64,000 nucleotides of DNA from Thauera sp. GDN1 (lineage in GTDB: Bacteria; Pseudomonadota; Gammaproteobacteria; Burkholderiales; Rhodocyclaceae): assembly GCF_029223545.1 (NCBI RefSeq), contig NZ_CP097870.1:2356001-2420000 (forward strand), in the 5' to 3' direction. Of this stretch, positions 30,507-40,622 are shown piece by piece (within the stretch, counting starts at the first letter, position 1; every line of letters starts with the position of its first letter). The notes beneath the pieces were generated by a model that had not been told where the DNA came from, did no database searches, and was given only the letters and a program-made list of their open reading frames with translations. The position numbers were made by a program, and so were the translations under genes.

Positions 30507-32552
30507 TCAGAGATCGGGGCGCGCCTGGCCCGGCAGATCCGGATAGCGTACGTAATCGACCAGATCCTGGATCTCCCGCGGCGGCGGTTTAGTCACCAGG
30601 CTGACCACGACGATGGTGAGAAAGCCGAGCGGCACGCCGAACACGCCGGCCGAGATCGGATTGATGTCGAACCAGGCGTTCGCCATCGAACCGCCGAAGA
30701 ACGGATGAGTGTGCACCACGTAGAAGATGGTGACCGCGAGCCCGGCGATCATGCCGGTGACCGCACCGGGGCGGTTGGCGCGCTTCCAGAAGATGCCCAG
30801 CACCAGCGCCGGGAAGAAGGCCGAGCCGCCGATCGAAAACGCCAGGCCGACCATGAACAGGATGTTGTCCGGCCGCATCGAGGCCACCCACGCCGCCACC
30901 ACCGCCACCACCAGCAGCTGCGACTTCGAGATCACCAGCCTGCGGTGGGTCGTGGCCTGGGGATTGATCACCTTGTAGTACAGGTCGTGGGAGAGCGCGT
31001 TCGAGATCGTCAGCAGCAGGCCGTCGGCGGTCGACAGCGCTGCCGCCAGACCGCCGGCCGCGACCAGGCCCGAGACCACGTAGGGCAGCCCGGCGATCTC
31101 CGGGGTGGCGAGCACGATCACGTCGGTGTTCAGGCTGAGCTCGGCGAGCTGGAGGATGCCGTCGCCGTTCAGATCCTCGATGCGGACGAGCCCCACCCTG
31201 CCCCAGGAGGCCACCCAGTCGGGCAGGATGCCCAGGCTCGAGCCGACCACGTTGTGATAGACCTCCCACTTGGCGAACACCGCATAGGCCGGCGCGGTCA
31301 CGTAGAGCAGGAAGATGAAGAACAGCGACCACATGACCGAGCGCCGCGCCTCCATGACCCCCGGCGTCGTGTAGTAGCGCATCAGGATGTGAGGCAGCGC
31401 CGCGGTGCCGACCATCAGCACGAACATCAGCGCGAGGAAGTTGTTGCGCGCCACCGCCGACTGCTGATCGGTCGCCCCCGGATGGGCCTCGGCGTGCCGT
31501 GGAGGCGGCTTCGAACGCTCCAGGGCCTCGAGCCGTGCGCGTTCCCAGATCTGCTGCGCCTCGGCCGGGGTGCGCGGCAGGTCGCGCAGCGCGCGCTCGG
31601 TCAGCGCGATGTCGCGCGCCGGGGCGCTGTCCAGGCGCATCCGGTTGAGCGCCTCGATCATCCTCCGGCGCTCCGCTTCCAGCGAGTCGGGCAGCGCCGC
31701 GATCTTGGCGGCGAAATCCTGCGCCCGCGCGGCGTAGAGGCCGCGCACCTCGATCTCGGTGGGCGCCTCGAGCAGCACGTCCTCGCGGGCGGTGATTTCC
31801 TGCAGCACCTTGCCGTACACCGCCTGCGGAATCGGGATCCCGGTGAGCTTGTAGGAGAGGATCACCACCGGCACCAGGTAGGCGATGATCAGGATCACGT
31901 ACTGCGCGACCTGGGTCCAGGTGACCGCGCGCATGCCGCCGAGGAAGGAGCACACCAGGATGCCGGCCAGGCCGATGAACAACCCGATCTCGAACTCGAC
32001 GCTGACGAAGCGGCTGGTCACCAGGCCGACGCCGTAGATCTGTGCCACCAGATAGACGAAGCTCGCCAGCACCGCGGCGGCAAGGCCGACCAGGCGCGCG
32101 ACGTTGCCCTGGTAGCGCGCGCCGAGGAAGTCGGGAATCGTGTACTGGCCGAACTTGCGCAGGTAGGGTGCGAGCAGCAGCGCCACCAGCACGAAGCCCC
32201 CGGTCCACCCGGTCACGAAGGCCAGTCCCTCGAAACCGCTGAAGTACAGCGTGCCGGCGAGGCCGATGAAGGACGCGGCGCTCATCCAGTCGGCGGCGGT
32301 AGCCATGCCGTTGAACAGCGCCGGCACCCGCCGGCCCGCGACGTAGTACTCCGACACGTCGGAGGTGCGGCTCATGACCCCGATCGTGGCGTAGATCGCG
32401 ATGGTCACGAACAGGAAGGTGTGGCCGATCAGCTGCTGCGACAGGCCCATCGACTCGCCGACCGCGAGCAGTACCACGAACAGCGCGAAGGTCAGCGTAT
32501 AGACGCCGTAGTAACGCCGCAGCTGGCGCGCGAAGCCGACGTTGCGTTTCAA
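30507..32552 (-). CDS. Sodium:solute symporter (acetate/monocarboxylate type)
   Basis: A 681-residue membrane transporter of the SSS family, about 13 helices (YTLTFALFVVLLAVGESMGL at the start, MSAASFIGLAGTLYFSGFEGLA as the substrate/sodium core). It carries a long charged loop (about residues 255-355 of the frame) before NNFLALMFVLMVGTAALPHILMRYYT, typical of the VC_2705-like subfamily that often accompanies acs. TTG 32552 is preferred because it lies after the upstream stop with a GGGCGGGG stretch before it; an in-frame ATG at 32639 would overlap the upstream gene by 50 bp. Its place behind the sensor genes suggests uptake of acetate or a similar acid. Confidence 0.85.
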   Translation of the reverse strand: MKRNVGFARQLRRYYGVYTLTFALFVVLLAVGESMGLSQQLIGHTFLFVTIAIYATIGVMSRTSDVSEYYVAGRRVPALFNGMATAADWMSAASFIGLAGTLYFSGFEGLAFVTGWTGGFVLVALLLAPYLRKFGQYTIPDFLGARYQGNVARLVGLAAAVLASFVYLVAQIYGVGLVTSRFVSVEFEIGLFIGLAGILVCSFLGGMRAVTWTQVAQYVILIIAYLVPVVILSYKLTGIPIPQAVYGKVLQEITAREDVLLEAPTEIEVRGLYAARAQDFAAKIAALPDSLEAERRRMIEALNRMRLDSAPARDIALTERALRDLPRTPAEAQQIWERARLEALERSKPPPRHAEAHPGATDQQSAVARNNFLALMFVLMVGTAALPHILMRYYTTPGVMEARRSVMWSLFFIFLLYVTAPAYAVFAKWEVYHNVVGSSLGILPDWVASWGRVGLVRIEDLNGDGILQLAELSLNTDVIVLATPEIAGLPYVVSGLVAAGGLAAALSTADGLLLTISNALSHDLYYKVINPQATTHRRLVISKSQLLVVAVVAAWVASMRPDNILFMVGLAFSIGGSAFFPALVLGIFWKRANRPGAVTGMIAGLAVTIFYVVHTHPFFGGSMANAWFDINPISAGVFGVPLGFLTIVVVSLVTKPPPREIQDLVDYVRYPDLPGQARPDL

Positions 32553-32589
32553 GGGCGGCCCCGCCCGGCGTCGCTGCGTGGATGCGTCA

Positions 32590-34815
32590 TCAGTACTTGA
32601 TCCGCGCGTAGTAGGACTTCTCGGCCGCCTCGCGCGCATCGCGCAGCGTGCGGATGCCCTTCTCGGCCAGCAGCGGCACCAGCTTCAGGAACACCTCGGC
32701 GGTCACGATGGCATCACCGAGCGCGGTGTGGCGACCGACGATGGTCAGCCCCAGGCGCTCGGCGATCGCCTCCAGGCGGTGCGACTCCTGGTTGGGGTGG
32801 ATGACCGCCGACAGCAGCAGGGTGTCGATCACCGGCTGGTCGAAGCGCAGCCCGGTCTCCTCCTCCTTGAGCTGCAGGAAGCGCATGTCGAAGGCGGCGT
32901 TGTGCGCGATCAGCACGGTGTCGGCGGCGAAGGCGTGGAAGGCCGGCAGCACCTTGTCGATCGTGGGCTGGCCGCGCAGCATCTCGCAGCTGATGCCGTG
33001 GATCTTCGCCGACTCCGGCGCCAGCGGACGCTGCGGATCGACCAGCTGCTCGAAGGATTCGCTGCGCAGCAGCTTGCCGTTGAGGATGCGGGTGGCGCCG
33101 ATCTGGATGATCTCGTCGCCCTGCGAGGGGTTGAGCCCGGTGGTCTCGGTGTCGAACACGGTGTAGGTGAGCTCGGACAGCAGCCTGTCCTCCAGCCCGT
33201 GCGACTTCTCGGACCAGGCGAAGAGGTCGAAGTCGTAGTATTCCGGGCGGCTCTCGCCGCGCAGGTAGGTGTCGGGCTCGGCCTGCTCCTGGGGCGTGGC
33301 CGCCGGCAGCAGGATGCGGAAGAAGGCGCGGTGGCGGACCTTCTCGCGCTCCAGCCACATCTCGCCATCGTGGCGGTCGATGACGTCGCGCACGGTGAGC
33401 GGGCTGCTCTCGTCCTCGATCTTCATCGCCTCGAGTTCCCAGCTCATCACCGTCTCGGTGCTCATCGCCTGTCCGGACCAGATCAGGTCGAGGTGCACCA
33501 GGCGCCCGGCCGCGGTGAGGCGGAAGCGCACCTCGCGCACCTCGAACTCGTCCGACAGCCGGCTCGCCAGATAGGTGATGGCCTGCATCAGCGAGAAGCT
33601 GTCCACCTTCACCCACAGCGACTCGTCGACCTCCTCGAGCTTGGTCGGCAGGCCGATGCGCGCCTCGATGCGGCGCTGCACCGCGGCGATGAGGTCGGCG
33701 CCGAGCATCTCCTCCAGCGGCCAGCGCGCCTTCAGCGAATCGGCGAACTCGTTGGCGGTCTGGTTCAGGCGCTGGCTCATCGCCTGAACCTCGTCGCGCA
33801 CCACCTTGCGGAAGCGCGTGCGCATGTCGTCGGTGAGGTCCTCGAACTCGAGCATGTCGGCCGCCGCGCGCACGTTGGCGAGCGAGGCGCGGTTGCCCTC
33901 GGTGAGGTTGTGCAGCATCTGGTCGCGGCGCGATTCGGTCTCGAAGTTGCGCGTGATGTTGTCCAGCATCAGGATGAAGCCGGTCACCGTGCGCTCGGGC
34001 GGCGCCGCCGGCACCGCCTCGGCGGCACCGGCCGTGTCCTCGCCCCCGGCGCCTCCTTCGTCCTTCGCCGCGACCATCAGCACCGGCGCCATCTGCACGC
34101 GCAGCAGCTGTCCGGCGCGGGTCGTGGTGACGAAGTTGGCCTGGGGCTGCGCCACCCCGCGGCGCAGGCGCTGCTGGATGGTGTCGAGCGCGTGGGCGAT
34201 CAGGTTGCGCTCGAAGACGCCGTAGATCGAACGGCCGAGGCCGATCAGCTCGCCCCCGCCCGCCACCCCGGGCGCCTCCGACAGCGCGCGGAACTGCATG
34301 CGCGCACGGTTGTTGTAGAGCAGCACGCGACCGTCGAGATTGCACACGACCACGCTCTGCGTCAGCTCCGACATCAGCGTGGCGAGGCGATTCTTCTCGA
34401 GTTCGACCGATTCCTTGGCACGCGCGATCTGCGCCTCGACGTCGCACATGAGCTCGTCGCGCTGGCAGGCGAGCTGGTTCGCAGCCGTCGCAAGCGCCTG
34501 CACCTCGGGCGGCCCTTCAAGCTGGACGCGGAAGCCGCGGTTGGCGCCCAGCATCAGGCGCAGGTGTTCGGACATGCGCAGCAGGCCCTGCACGTACTGC
34601 CGGAACAGCGTGCGCACCACGCCGACCCCGGCCACGAAGCCGAGCGCGGTGAGCATCGTGCCCAGTCCGAGATGCGGCGCCAGCACGCTCACCAGCAGCG
34701 CCCTGCCCTCGCCCTCGGTCTCGACCCACACGATCAGCGCCGTCAGCAGGAAGGGGCCGGTCATCAAGAGGAACAGCACGATGACCGCGAGAATGAAGCG
34801 CGCGCGTGCCGACAT
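32590..34815 (-). CDS. Membrane sensor with degenerate kinase core fused to DEDDh exonuclease
   Basis: A 741-residue fusion. Two N-terminal helices (about 7-29 and 48-70) and a HAMP-like segment lead to a PAS-like domain (about 135-300). Next is a region built like a histidine kinase (about 300-500) that lacks the H-box histidine (RASLANVRAAADML) and a recognisable N-box, so it probably does not phosphorylate. The C-terminal ~190 residues are a DnaQ-type 3'-5' exonuclease with all motifs: FDTETTGLN (Exo I), AHNAAFDMRFL (Exo II) and RHTALGDAIVTAEVF (Exo III, His and Asp). It follows the receiver gene by 3 bp. Function is not established; nuclease activity controlled from the membrane is an inference. 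Confidence 0.82.
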   Translation of the reverse strand: MSARARFILAVIVLFLLMTGPFLLTALIVWVETEGEGRALLVSVLAPHLGLGTMLTALGFVAGVGVVRTLFRQYVQGLLRMSEHLRLMLGANRGFRVQLEGPPEVQALATAANQLACQRDELMCDVEAQIARAKESVELEKNRLATLMSELTQSVVVCNLDGRVLLYNNRARMQFRALSEAPGVAGGGELIGLGRSIYGVFERNLIAHALDTIQQRLRRGVAQPQANFVTTTRAGQLLRVQMAPVLMVAAKDEGGAGGEDTAGAAEAVPAAPPERTVTGFILMLDNITRNFETESRRDQMLHNLTEGNRASLANVRAAADMLEFEDLTDDMRTRFRKVVRDEVQAMSQRLNQTANEFADSLKARWPLEEMLGADLIAAVQRRIEARIGLPTKLEEVDESLWVKVDSFSLMQAITYLASRLSDEFEVREVRFRLTAAGRLVHLDLIWSGQAMSTETVMSWELEAMKIEDESSPLTVRDVIDRHDGEMWLEREKVRHRAFFRILLPAATPQEQAEPDTYLRGESRPEYYDFDLFAWSEKSHGLEDRLLSELTYTVFDTETTGLNPSQGDEIIQIGATRILNGKLLRSESFEQLVDPQRPLAPESAKIHGISCEMLRGQPTIDKVLPAFHAFAADTVLIAHNAAFDMRFLQLKEEETGLRFDQPVIDTLLLSAVIHPNQESHRLEAIAERLGLTIVGRHTALGDAIVTAEVFLKLVPLLAEKGIRTLRDAREAAEKSYYARIKY

Positions 34816-34818
34816 GGC

Positions 34819-35187
34819 TCACTGCTCCAGCAGGCTGCGGACCTTGTCCACCAGCTCGCGGGTGGAGAAAGGCTTGGTCATGTAGGCATCGGCGCCGAGC
34901 GCCAGCCCCTTGGCCACTTCGGTGTCGCGCCCCTTGGCGGTCAGCATCAGGATCCGCACCGCGGCGAGCGCCGGGTCGGCCTTGACCTCCTGGCAGACCT
35001 CGAAGCCGCTCTTCTTCGGCATCATCACGTCGAGCAGCACCAGGTCTGGCTGGTCGGCACGGATGCGCTGGATCGCCTCGTCGCCGTCATTGGCGAGCAG
35101 CACCTCGTAGCCCTCGCGCTTCATGAGGAACTCCAGCGAGATGACGATGTTCTGCTCATCGTCCGCGATCAACACTTTCTTGTTCAT
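34819..35187 (-). CDS. Single-domain response regulator (receiver only)
   Basis: A 122-residue CheY-like receiver domain without an output domain. The acidic pair is in VLIADDEQN, the phospho-acceptor Asp in LVLLDVMMPKKSGFE (Asp about 54), the Thr in LMLTAKGRD and the Lys in YMTKPFSTRE. ATG 35187 has GGGGAGGAG upstream. It lies 30 bp after the SSS-STAC kinase gene and 3 bp before the sensor-exonuclease fusion. It probably receives phosphate from that kinase and passes the signal by protein contact, possibly to the fusion protein. Confidence 0.93.
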   Translation of the reverse strand: MNKKVLIADDEQNIVISLEFLMKREGYEVLLANDGDEAIQRIRADQPDLVLLDVMMPKKSGFEVCQEVKADPALAAVRILMLTAKGRDTEVAKGLALGADAYMTKPFSTRELVDKVRSLLEQ

Positions 35188-35217
35188 CTATGACTCCTCC
35201 CCGGCGCATATTCTAAG

Positions 35218-37959
35218 TCATTGCACGGCAGCCGCCGACGCCAGGGGCAATTCGAAGGAAAAGGTCGCGCCCTGGCCCGGCACCGACTCCAGCCACAGGC
35301 GGCCACCGAAGTGTTCGACGATCTGGCGGCTGATCGGCAGCCCCAGGCCGGTACCCTGCGGGCGCGAGCGCTCGTCGCCGCCCTGGCGGAATTTCTGGAA
35401 CACCACCGGCTGCTGCTCGGGCGGGATGCCCGGTCCGTTGTCCCTCACGTCCACCCGCACGCGCGCATCGTCGCAGCTCAAGGTGACCTCCACCCGCCCC
35501 GCCCCGATGGGGACGAACTTGGCTGCGTTCGACAGCAGGTTGAGCATGACCTGCAGCAGGCGGTCGTGGTCCGCGCGCAGCATCGGCACCGACACCGGCA
35601 TGTGCACGGCGACCTCGGCGCCGCGATCGCGGAACAGCTGCATGGTCGCGTCCACCGAGTGCTGGACGAGCTCGCGCATGTCGATGTCGGTGTTGTGCCA
35701 TTCGGCATGGCCGGACTCGATCTTCGCCATGTCCAGCACCTGGTTCACCAGCCGGGTCAGGCGCACGGTCTCGGAGACGATGATGCCGAGGAAGCGCTGG
35801 CGGTCCTCGACGTCGATGTCGGGGTCCTCGGCCATCATCTCGGAGAAGGCCCGGATCGAGGTCAGCGGGGTGCGCAGCTCGTGGGTCACCGAGGACATGA
35901 AGTCGTCCTTGAGGCGATCGAGCTCCTTGAGCTGCTCGTTGGCCGCGCGCAGCTCGGCGGTCGCAGCCTCGAGCGCGCGCGACTTCTCCTCGAGCTTGTG
36001 CGAGTAGGCGCGCACCTGCGAGGCCTCGTCGAGGATGTCCATCACCTCGCCCAGGCCCAGCGGTTCCTCCTGCACCACGGTCGACACCATGACGCGCGCC
36101 GACGCGCTGCCGATCGCGCCGGCGAGCAGGGATTCGGCGAAATGCACCAGTTCGGGATCGGACTTGAGTTCGGAGACGTCCCGCAGGCCGTGCGTGCGCG
36201 CGTAGGCGCCGAAGGCGTCCTCGGTGCGGCGCTGGCCGAGGAAGCGCGCGACCACCGGCACCAGGTCGCGCACCTCGGCGCCGCTGCGCCAGAAGCTCGC
36301 CGGGGGCGACTCGCCGCGGCGGAATACATCGACGAAGAGCGCGCCCTGGGTGGCCTCCGCCCCGGTCGGCACGCGCGCCAGCGACACCAGCACGTAGGCG
36401 CCGATATTGGCGAGCAGGCTCCAGAACAGCGCATGGGTGATGTTGTCCCAGCCGGCGAGACCGAAGAGCTGCTCGGGCTTCAACCACGCCAGGCCGAACA
36501 GCCCCTGTTCCAGGAAGCCGGGATCGAGCCAGCCCGATTTGGCGAACGAGGGCAGCATCAGGGTGTAGCCCCACACCACGAAGCCCGACAGCAGCCCGGC
36601 GAGCGCACCCTCGCGCGTGCCGCCGCGCCAGTACATGCCGCCGATCACCACCGGCGCGAACTGCGCCACCGCGGCGAAGCTGATGAGGCCGATGCTGACC
36701 AGCGCATAGGCCTCGCCCGCCAGGCGGAAATACAGATAGCCGAGCAGCAGCAGGCCGACGATGGCGCCGCGACGGATGCCGAGCAGCAAACCGGTGAGGT
36801 CGCGCTCGCCGGCCAGGTTCAGGCGCCGGCTGTGCAGCAGCATCGGCATCACCAGGTCGTTGCACACCATCGTCGACAGCGCGATCGCCTCGACGATGAC
36901 CATGCCGGTCGCCGCCGACAGGCCGCCGATGAACACGAACAGCGCCAGCGCGGCGTTGTCGTGCGCCATCGGCAGCGTCAGCACGAAGGTGTCCGGATCG
37001 ACCGTGCCGCGGCCGAAGTGCAGCAGGCCGCCGATCGCGATCGGGATCACGAAGATGTTGATCAGCAGCAGGTAGGCCGGAAACGCCCAGGTGGCGCGGC
37101 GCAGGTGCTGCTCGTTGACGTTCTCGACCACCGCGATCTGGAACTGGCGCGGCAGGAAGATGATCGACAGCATCGCCAGCAGCACATGGGCGAACCAGCC
37201 GCCATAGCCGAGGCGGCCGACGCCGTCGAAGGCGAGCACGTTGGCGAGCTCGGGTGCCGCCAGCGCGCGTGCGTAGAGGTCGCCGAAACCGTCGTACAGC
37301 CAGTAGGTGACGTACACGCCGACGGCGAGGAAGGCGGCGAGCTTGACCACCGACTCGAAGGCGATCGCCGCCACCATGCCTTCGTGGCGTTCGGTGGTGT
37401 CGAGGTGGCGGGTGCCGAACAGCACGGTGAACGCGGCCAGCGTGAGCGCGATGTAGAGCGTGCCGTCCTGCCACCAGCCGGCCCGGCTCTCGATCCGGAA
37501 CAGGCTGTCGTGCTCGCCGATCAGCAGCGCGTAGCCGCTTGAGATGGCCTTCAGCTGCAGCGCGATGTAGGGCACGATGCCGACCACCGCGATCACGGTG
37601 ACCAGGCCGCCGAGCAGATGGCTCTTGCCGTAGCGCGAGGCCACGAAGTCGGCGATCGAGGTGATGCGGTGGCTGCGCGCGATGCGGATCATCTTCAGCA
37701 CCACCAGCCAGGCCAGCGCCAGGCCGAGGGTGGGGCCGAGATAGGTGGGCAGGAACCAGGTGCCGCCCGATGCGGCGCGGCCGACGCTGCCGAAATAGGT
37801 CCACGCGGTGCAATACACCGCCAGCGACAGGCTGAACACCCAGGGGTTGGCGATGATCGAGCGCCCCTCGTCGGCGCGGCGGTCGCCGAAGTAGGCCACC
37901 GCGAACAGCAGCAGCAGATAGGCGAAGGACGCCCCGATGATCAGCCAGCCCGGCAGCAT
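35218..37959 (-). CDS. SSS-transporter-linked sensor histidine kinase (CrbS/CbrA type)
   Basis: A 913-residue membrane kinase. The N-terminal ~500 residues are a full SSS symporter fold of about 13 helices. A STAC-like linker domain (about 510-600, with ARFLGQRRTEDAFGAYA) and a coiled coil (about 630-670) follow. The kinase core has the H-box VTHELRTPLTSIRAFSEMM, N-box MLNLLSNAAKF, G1 VRDNGPGIPPEQQ and G2 GTGLGLPISRQIVEHFGG; all are intact. In Vibrio and Pseudomonas CrbS-type kinases sense acetate or carbon status and switch on acs. GGAGG precedes ATG 37959. No receiver is attached; the partner is likely the receiver encoded next. Confidence 0.9.
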   Translation of the reverse strand: MLPGWLIIGASFAYLLLLFAVAYFGDRRADEGRSIIANPWVFSLSLAVYCTAWTYFGSVGRAASGGTWFLPTYLGPTLGLALAWLVVLKMIRIARSHRITSIADFVASRYGKSHLLGGLVTVIAVVGIVPYIALQLKAISSGYALLIGEHDSLFRIESRAGWWQDGTLYIALTLAAFTVLFGTRHLDTTERHEGMVAAIAFESVVKLAAFLAVGVYVTYWLYDGFGDLYARALAAPELANVLAFDGVGRLGYGGWFAHVLLAMLSIIFLPRQFQIAVVENVNEQHLRRATWAFPAYLLLINIFVIPIAIGGLLHFGRGTVDPDTFVLTLPMAHDNAALALFVFIGGLSAATGMVIVEAIALSTMVCNDLVMPMLLHSRRLNLAGERDLTGLLLGIRRGAIVGLLLLGYLYFRLAGEAYALVSIGLISFAAVAQFAPVVIGGMYWRGGTREGALAGLLSGFVVWGYTLMLPSFAKSGWLDPGFLEQGLFGLAWLKPEQLFGLAGWDNITHALFWSLLANIGAYVLVSLARVPTGAEATQGALFVDVFRRGESPPASFWRSGAEVRDLVPVVARFLGQRRTEDAFGAYARTHGLRDVSELKSDPELVHFAESLLAGAIGSASARVMVSTVVQEEPLGLGEVMDILDEASQVRAYSHKLEEKSRALEAATAELRAANEQLKELDRLKDDFMSSVTHELRTPLTSIRAFSEMMAEDPDIDVEDRQRFLGIIVSETVRLTRLVNQVLDMAKIESGHAEWHNTDIDMRELVQHSVDATMQLFRDRGAEVAVHMPVSVPMLRADHDRLLQVMLNLLSNAAKFVPIGAGRVEVTLSCDDARVRVDVRDNGPGIPPEQQPVVFQKFRQGGDERSRPQGTGLGLPISRQIVEHFGGRLWLESVPGQGATFSFELPLASAAAVQ

Positions 37960-37972
37960 CGGCGCCTCCGCA

Positions 37973-38173
37973 TCATCGCGCGCCCCGCTCGGCGATCCAG
38001 GCCACCACCACGATCAGTCCGAGCCAGACGGAAAACAGATAGACGTGCAGCAACGGCAGTCCGAACAGGCGCTCGGGCCCGTCGAACAGGGAAAGAATCG
38101 GATAGTTCAGCAACAGCATGCCGGCGAGAAACACTGCCACCAGACGCTGTCCGGCCAGTCCCTTGCGCATCAT
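37973..38173 (-). CDS. Small two-helix membrane protein of the acs cluster
   Basis: A 66-residue protein with two hydrophobic segments (about 9-28 and 41-59) joined by a short loop FDGPERLFGLP, ending in RGAR. ATG 38173 has GGGAG upstream. It ends 13 bp before the transporter-linked kinase gene, so it is probably translated from the same message. I do not recognise a named family. Size and place suggest a small subunit or modulator of the transporter-like kinase, as small partner proteins accompany many SSS symporters, but this is inference. Confidence 0.7.
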   Translation of the reverse strand: MMRKGLAGQRLVAVFLAGMLLLNYPILSLFDGPERLFGLPLLHVYLFSVWLGLIVVVAWIAERGAR

Positions 38174-38335
38174 GCCACTCCCATGATGTCCGCCACGGCA
38201 AAACAAAATGACGAGGCGCCGCCCTGCTCTTCGGGGCAGGTTCGGCGCTTCGTACGAACAGGATCACGCATTGCGCGTGACCGGTCTCCCCCCGTGTCCG
38301 GCTTTGTGCCGGCTCTCCTCCTGTCGTTCTTGGCC

Positions 38336-38361
38336 GGGCCGGACCGCGAGCGATCCGGCCC
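38336..38361 (-). terminator. Hairpin after acs
   Basis: An 8-bp GC stem (38336-38343 with 38354-38361) with a ten-base loop, 11 bp below the acs stop. It lacks a T-run, so it may only partly end transcription into the sensor genes. The ~200 bp between acs and the small membrane protein gene hold nothing else I can support. Confidence 0.5.
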
Positions 38362-38371
38362 GAAGCCCGGA

Positions 38372-40333
<1,962 letters not shown>

Positions 40334-40429
40334 GCTCACCTCTCCTCAACTGTTCAAATGGTTGAAGCTGACCCTTGCGGGTGGGCTGGTTGAACCCAGC
40401 CTATAAACCGCCAAGCCTGCAACGGGGCC

Positions 40430-40444
40430 GCAAGACCTTCGCCA
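40430..40444 (-). promoter_or_regulatory. Possible sigma-54 promoter of acs
   Basis: On the minus strand TGGCGAAGGTCTTGC has the GG-N10-GC frame of -24/-12 promoters and matches TGGC and TTGC. It lies about 97 bp before the acs ATG. The match is partial and chance occurrence in GC-rich DNA is possible. Confidence 0.3.
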
Positions 40445-40493
40445 CGCCTGACGCTCGAATGCCTCTGAAACGCCGGCATTTAAGAATATCTAT

Positions 40494-40512
40494 CTTACAC
40501 AGGACTTACACA
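40494..40512. promoter_or_regulatory. Tandem CTTACACA repeats between acs and fumarase
   Basis: Two identical octamers, CTTACACA at 40494-40501 and 40505-40512, are spaced 11 bp start to start, about one helical turn. They lie upstream of the possible acs promoter on one side and about 35 bp before the TAGAAT (40546-40551) that may serve fumarase on the other. This fits a pair of sites for one activator. Confidence 0.4.
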
Positions 40513-40622
40513 AGCCACCCAGACACGGCTGCCCTGCCCGGGTGCTAGAATTTAGGGCTTTCCCGGACCATCAGGTCCGATTGCGTCATTCTGCCCCCAC
40601 GTCATTCCGGAGACCAAGCGCC

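Noticed and set aside
32542-37542. Long plus-strand frames (883 and 773 codons)
   Set aside because: Antisense to the sensor-exonuclease fusion and the transporter-linked kinase, both supported by full domain sets.
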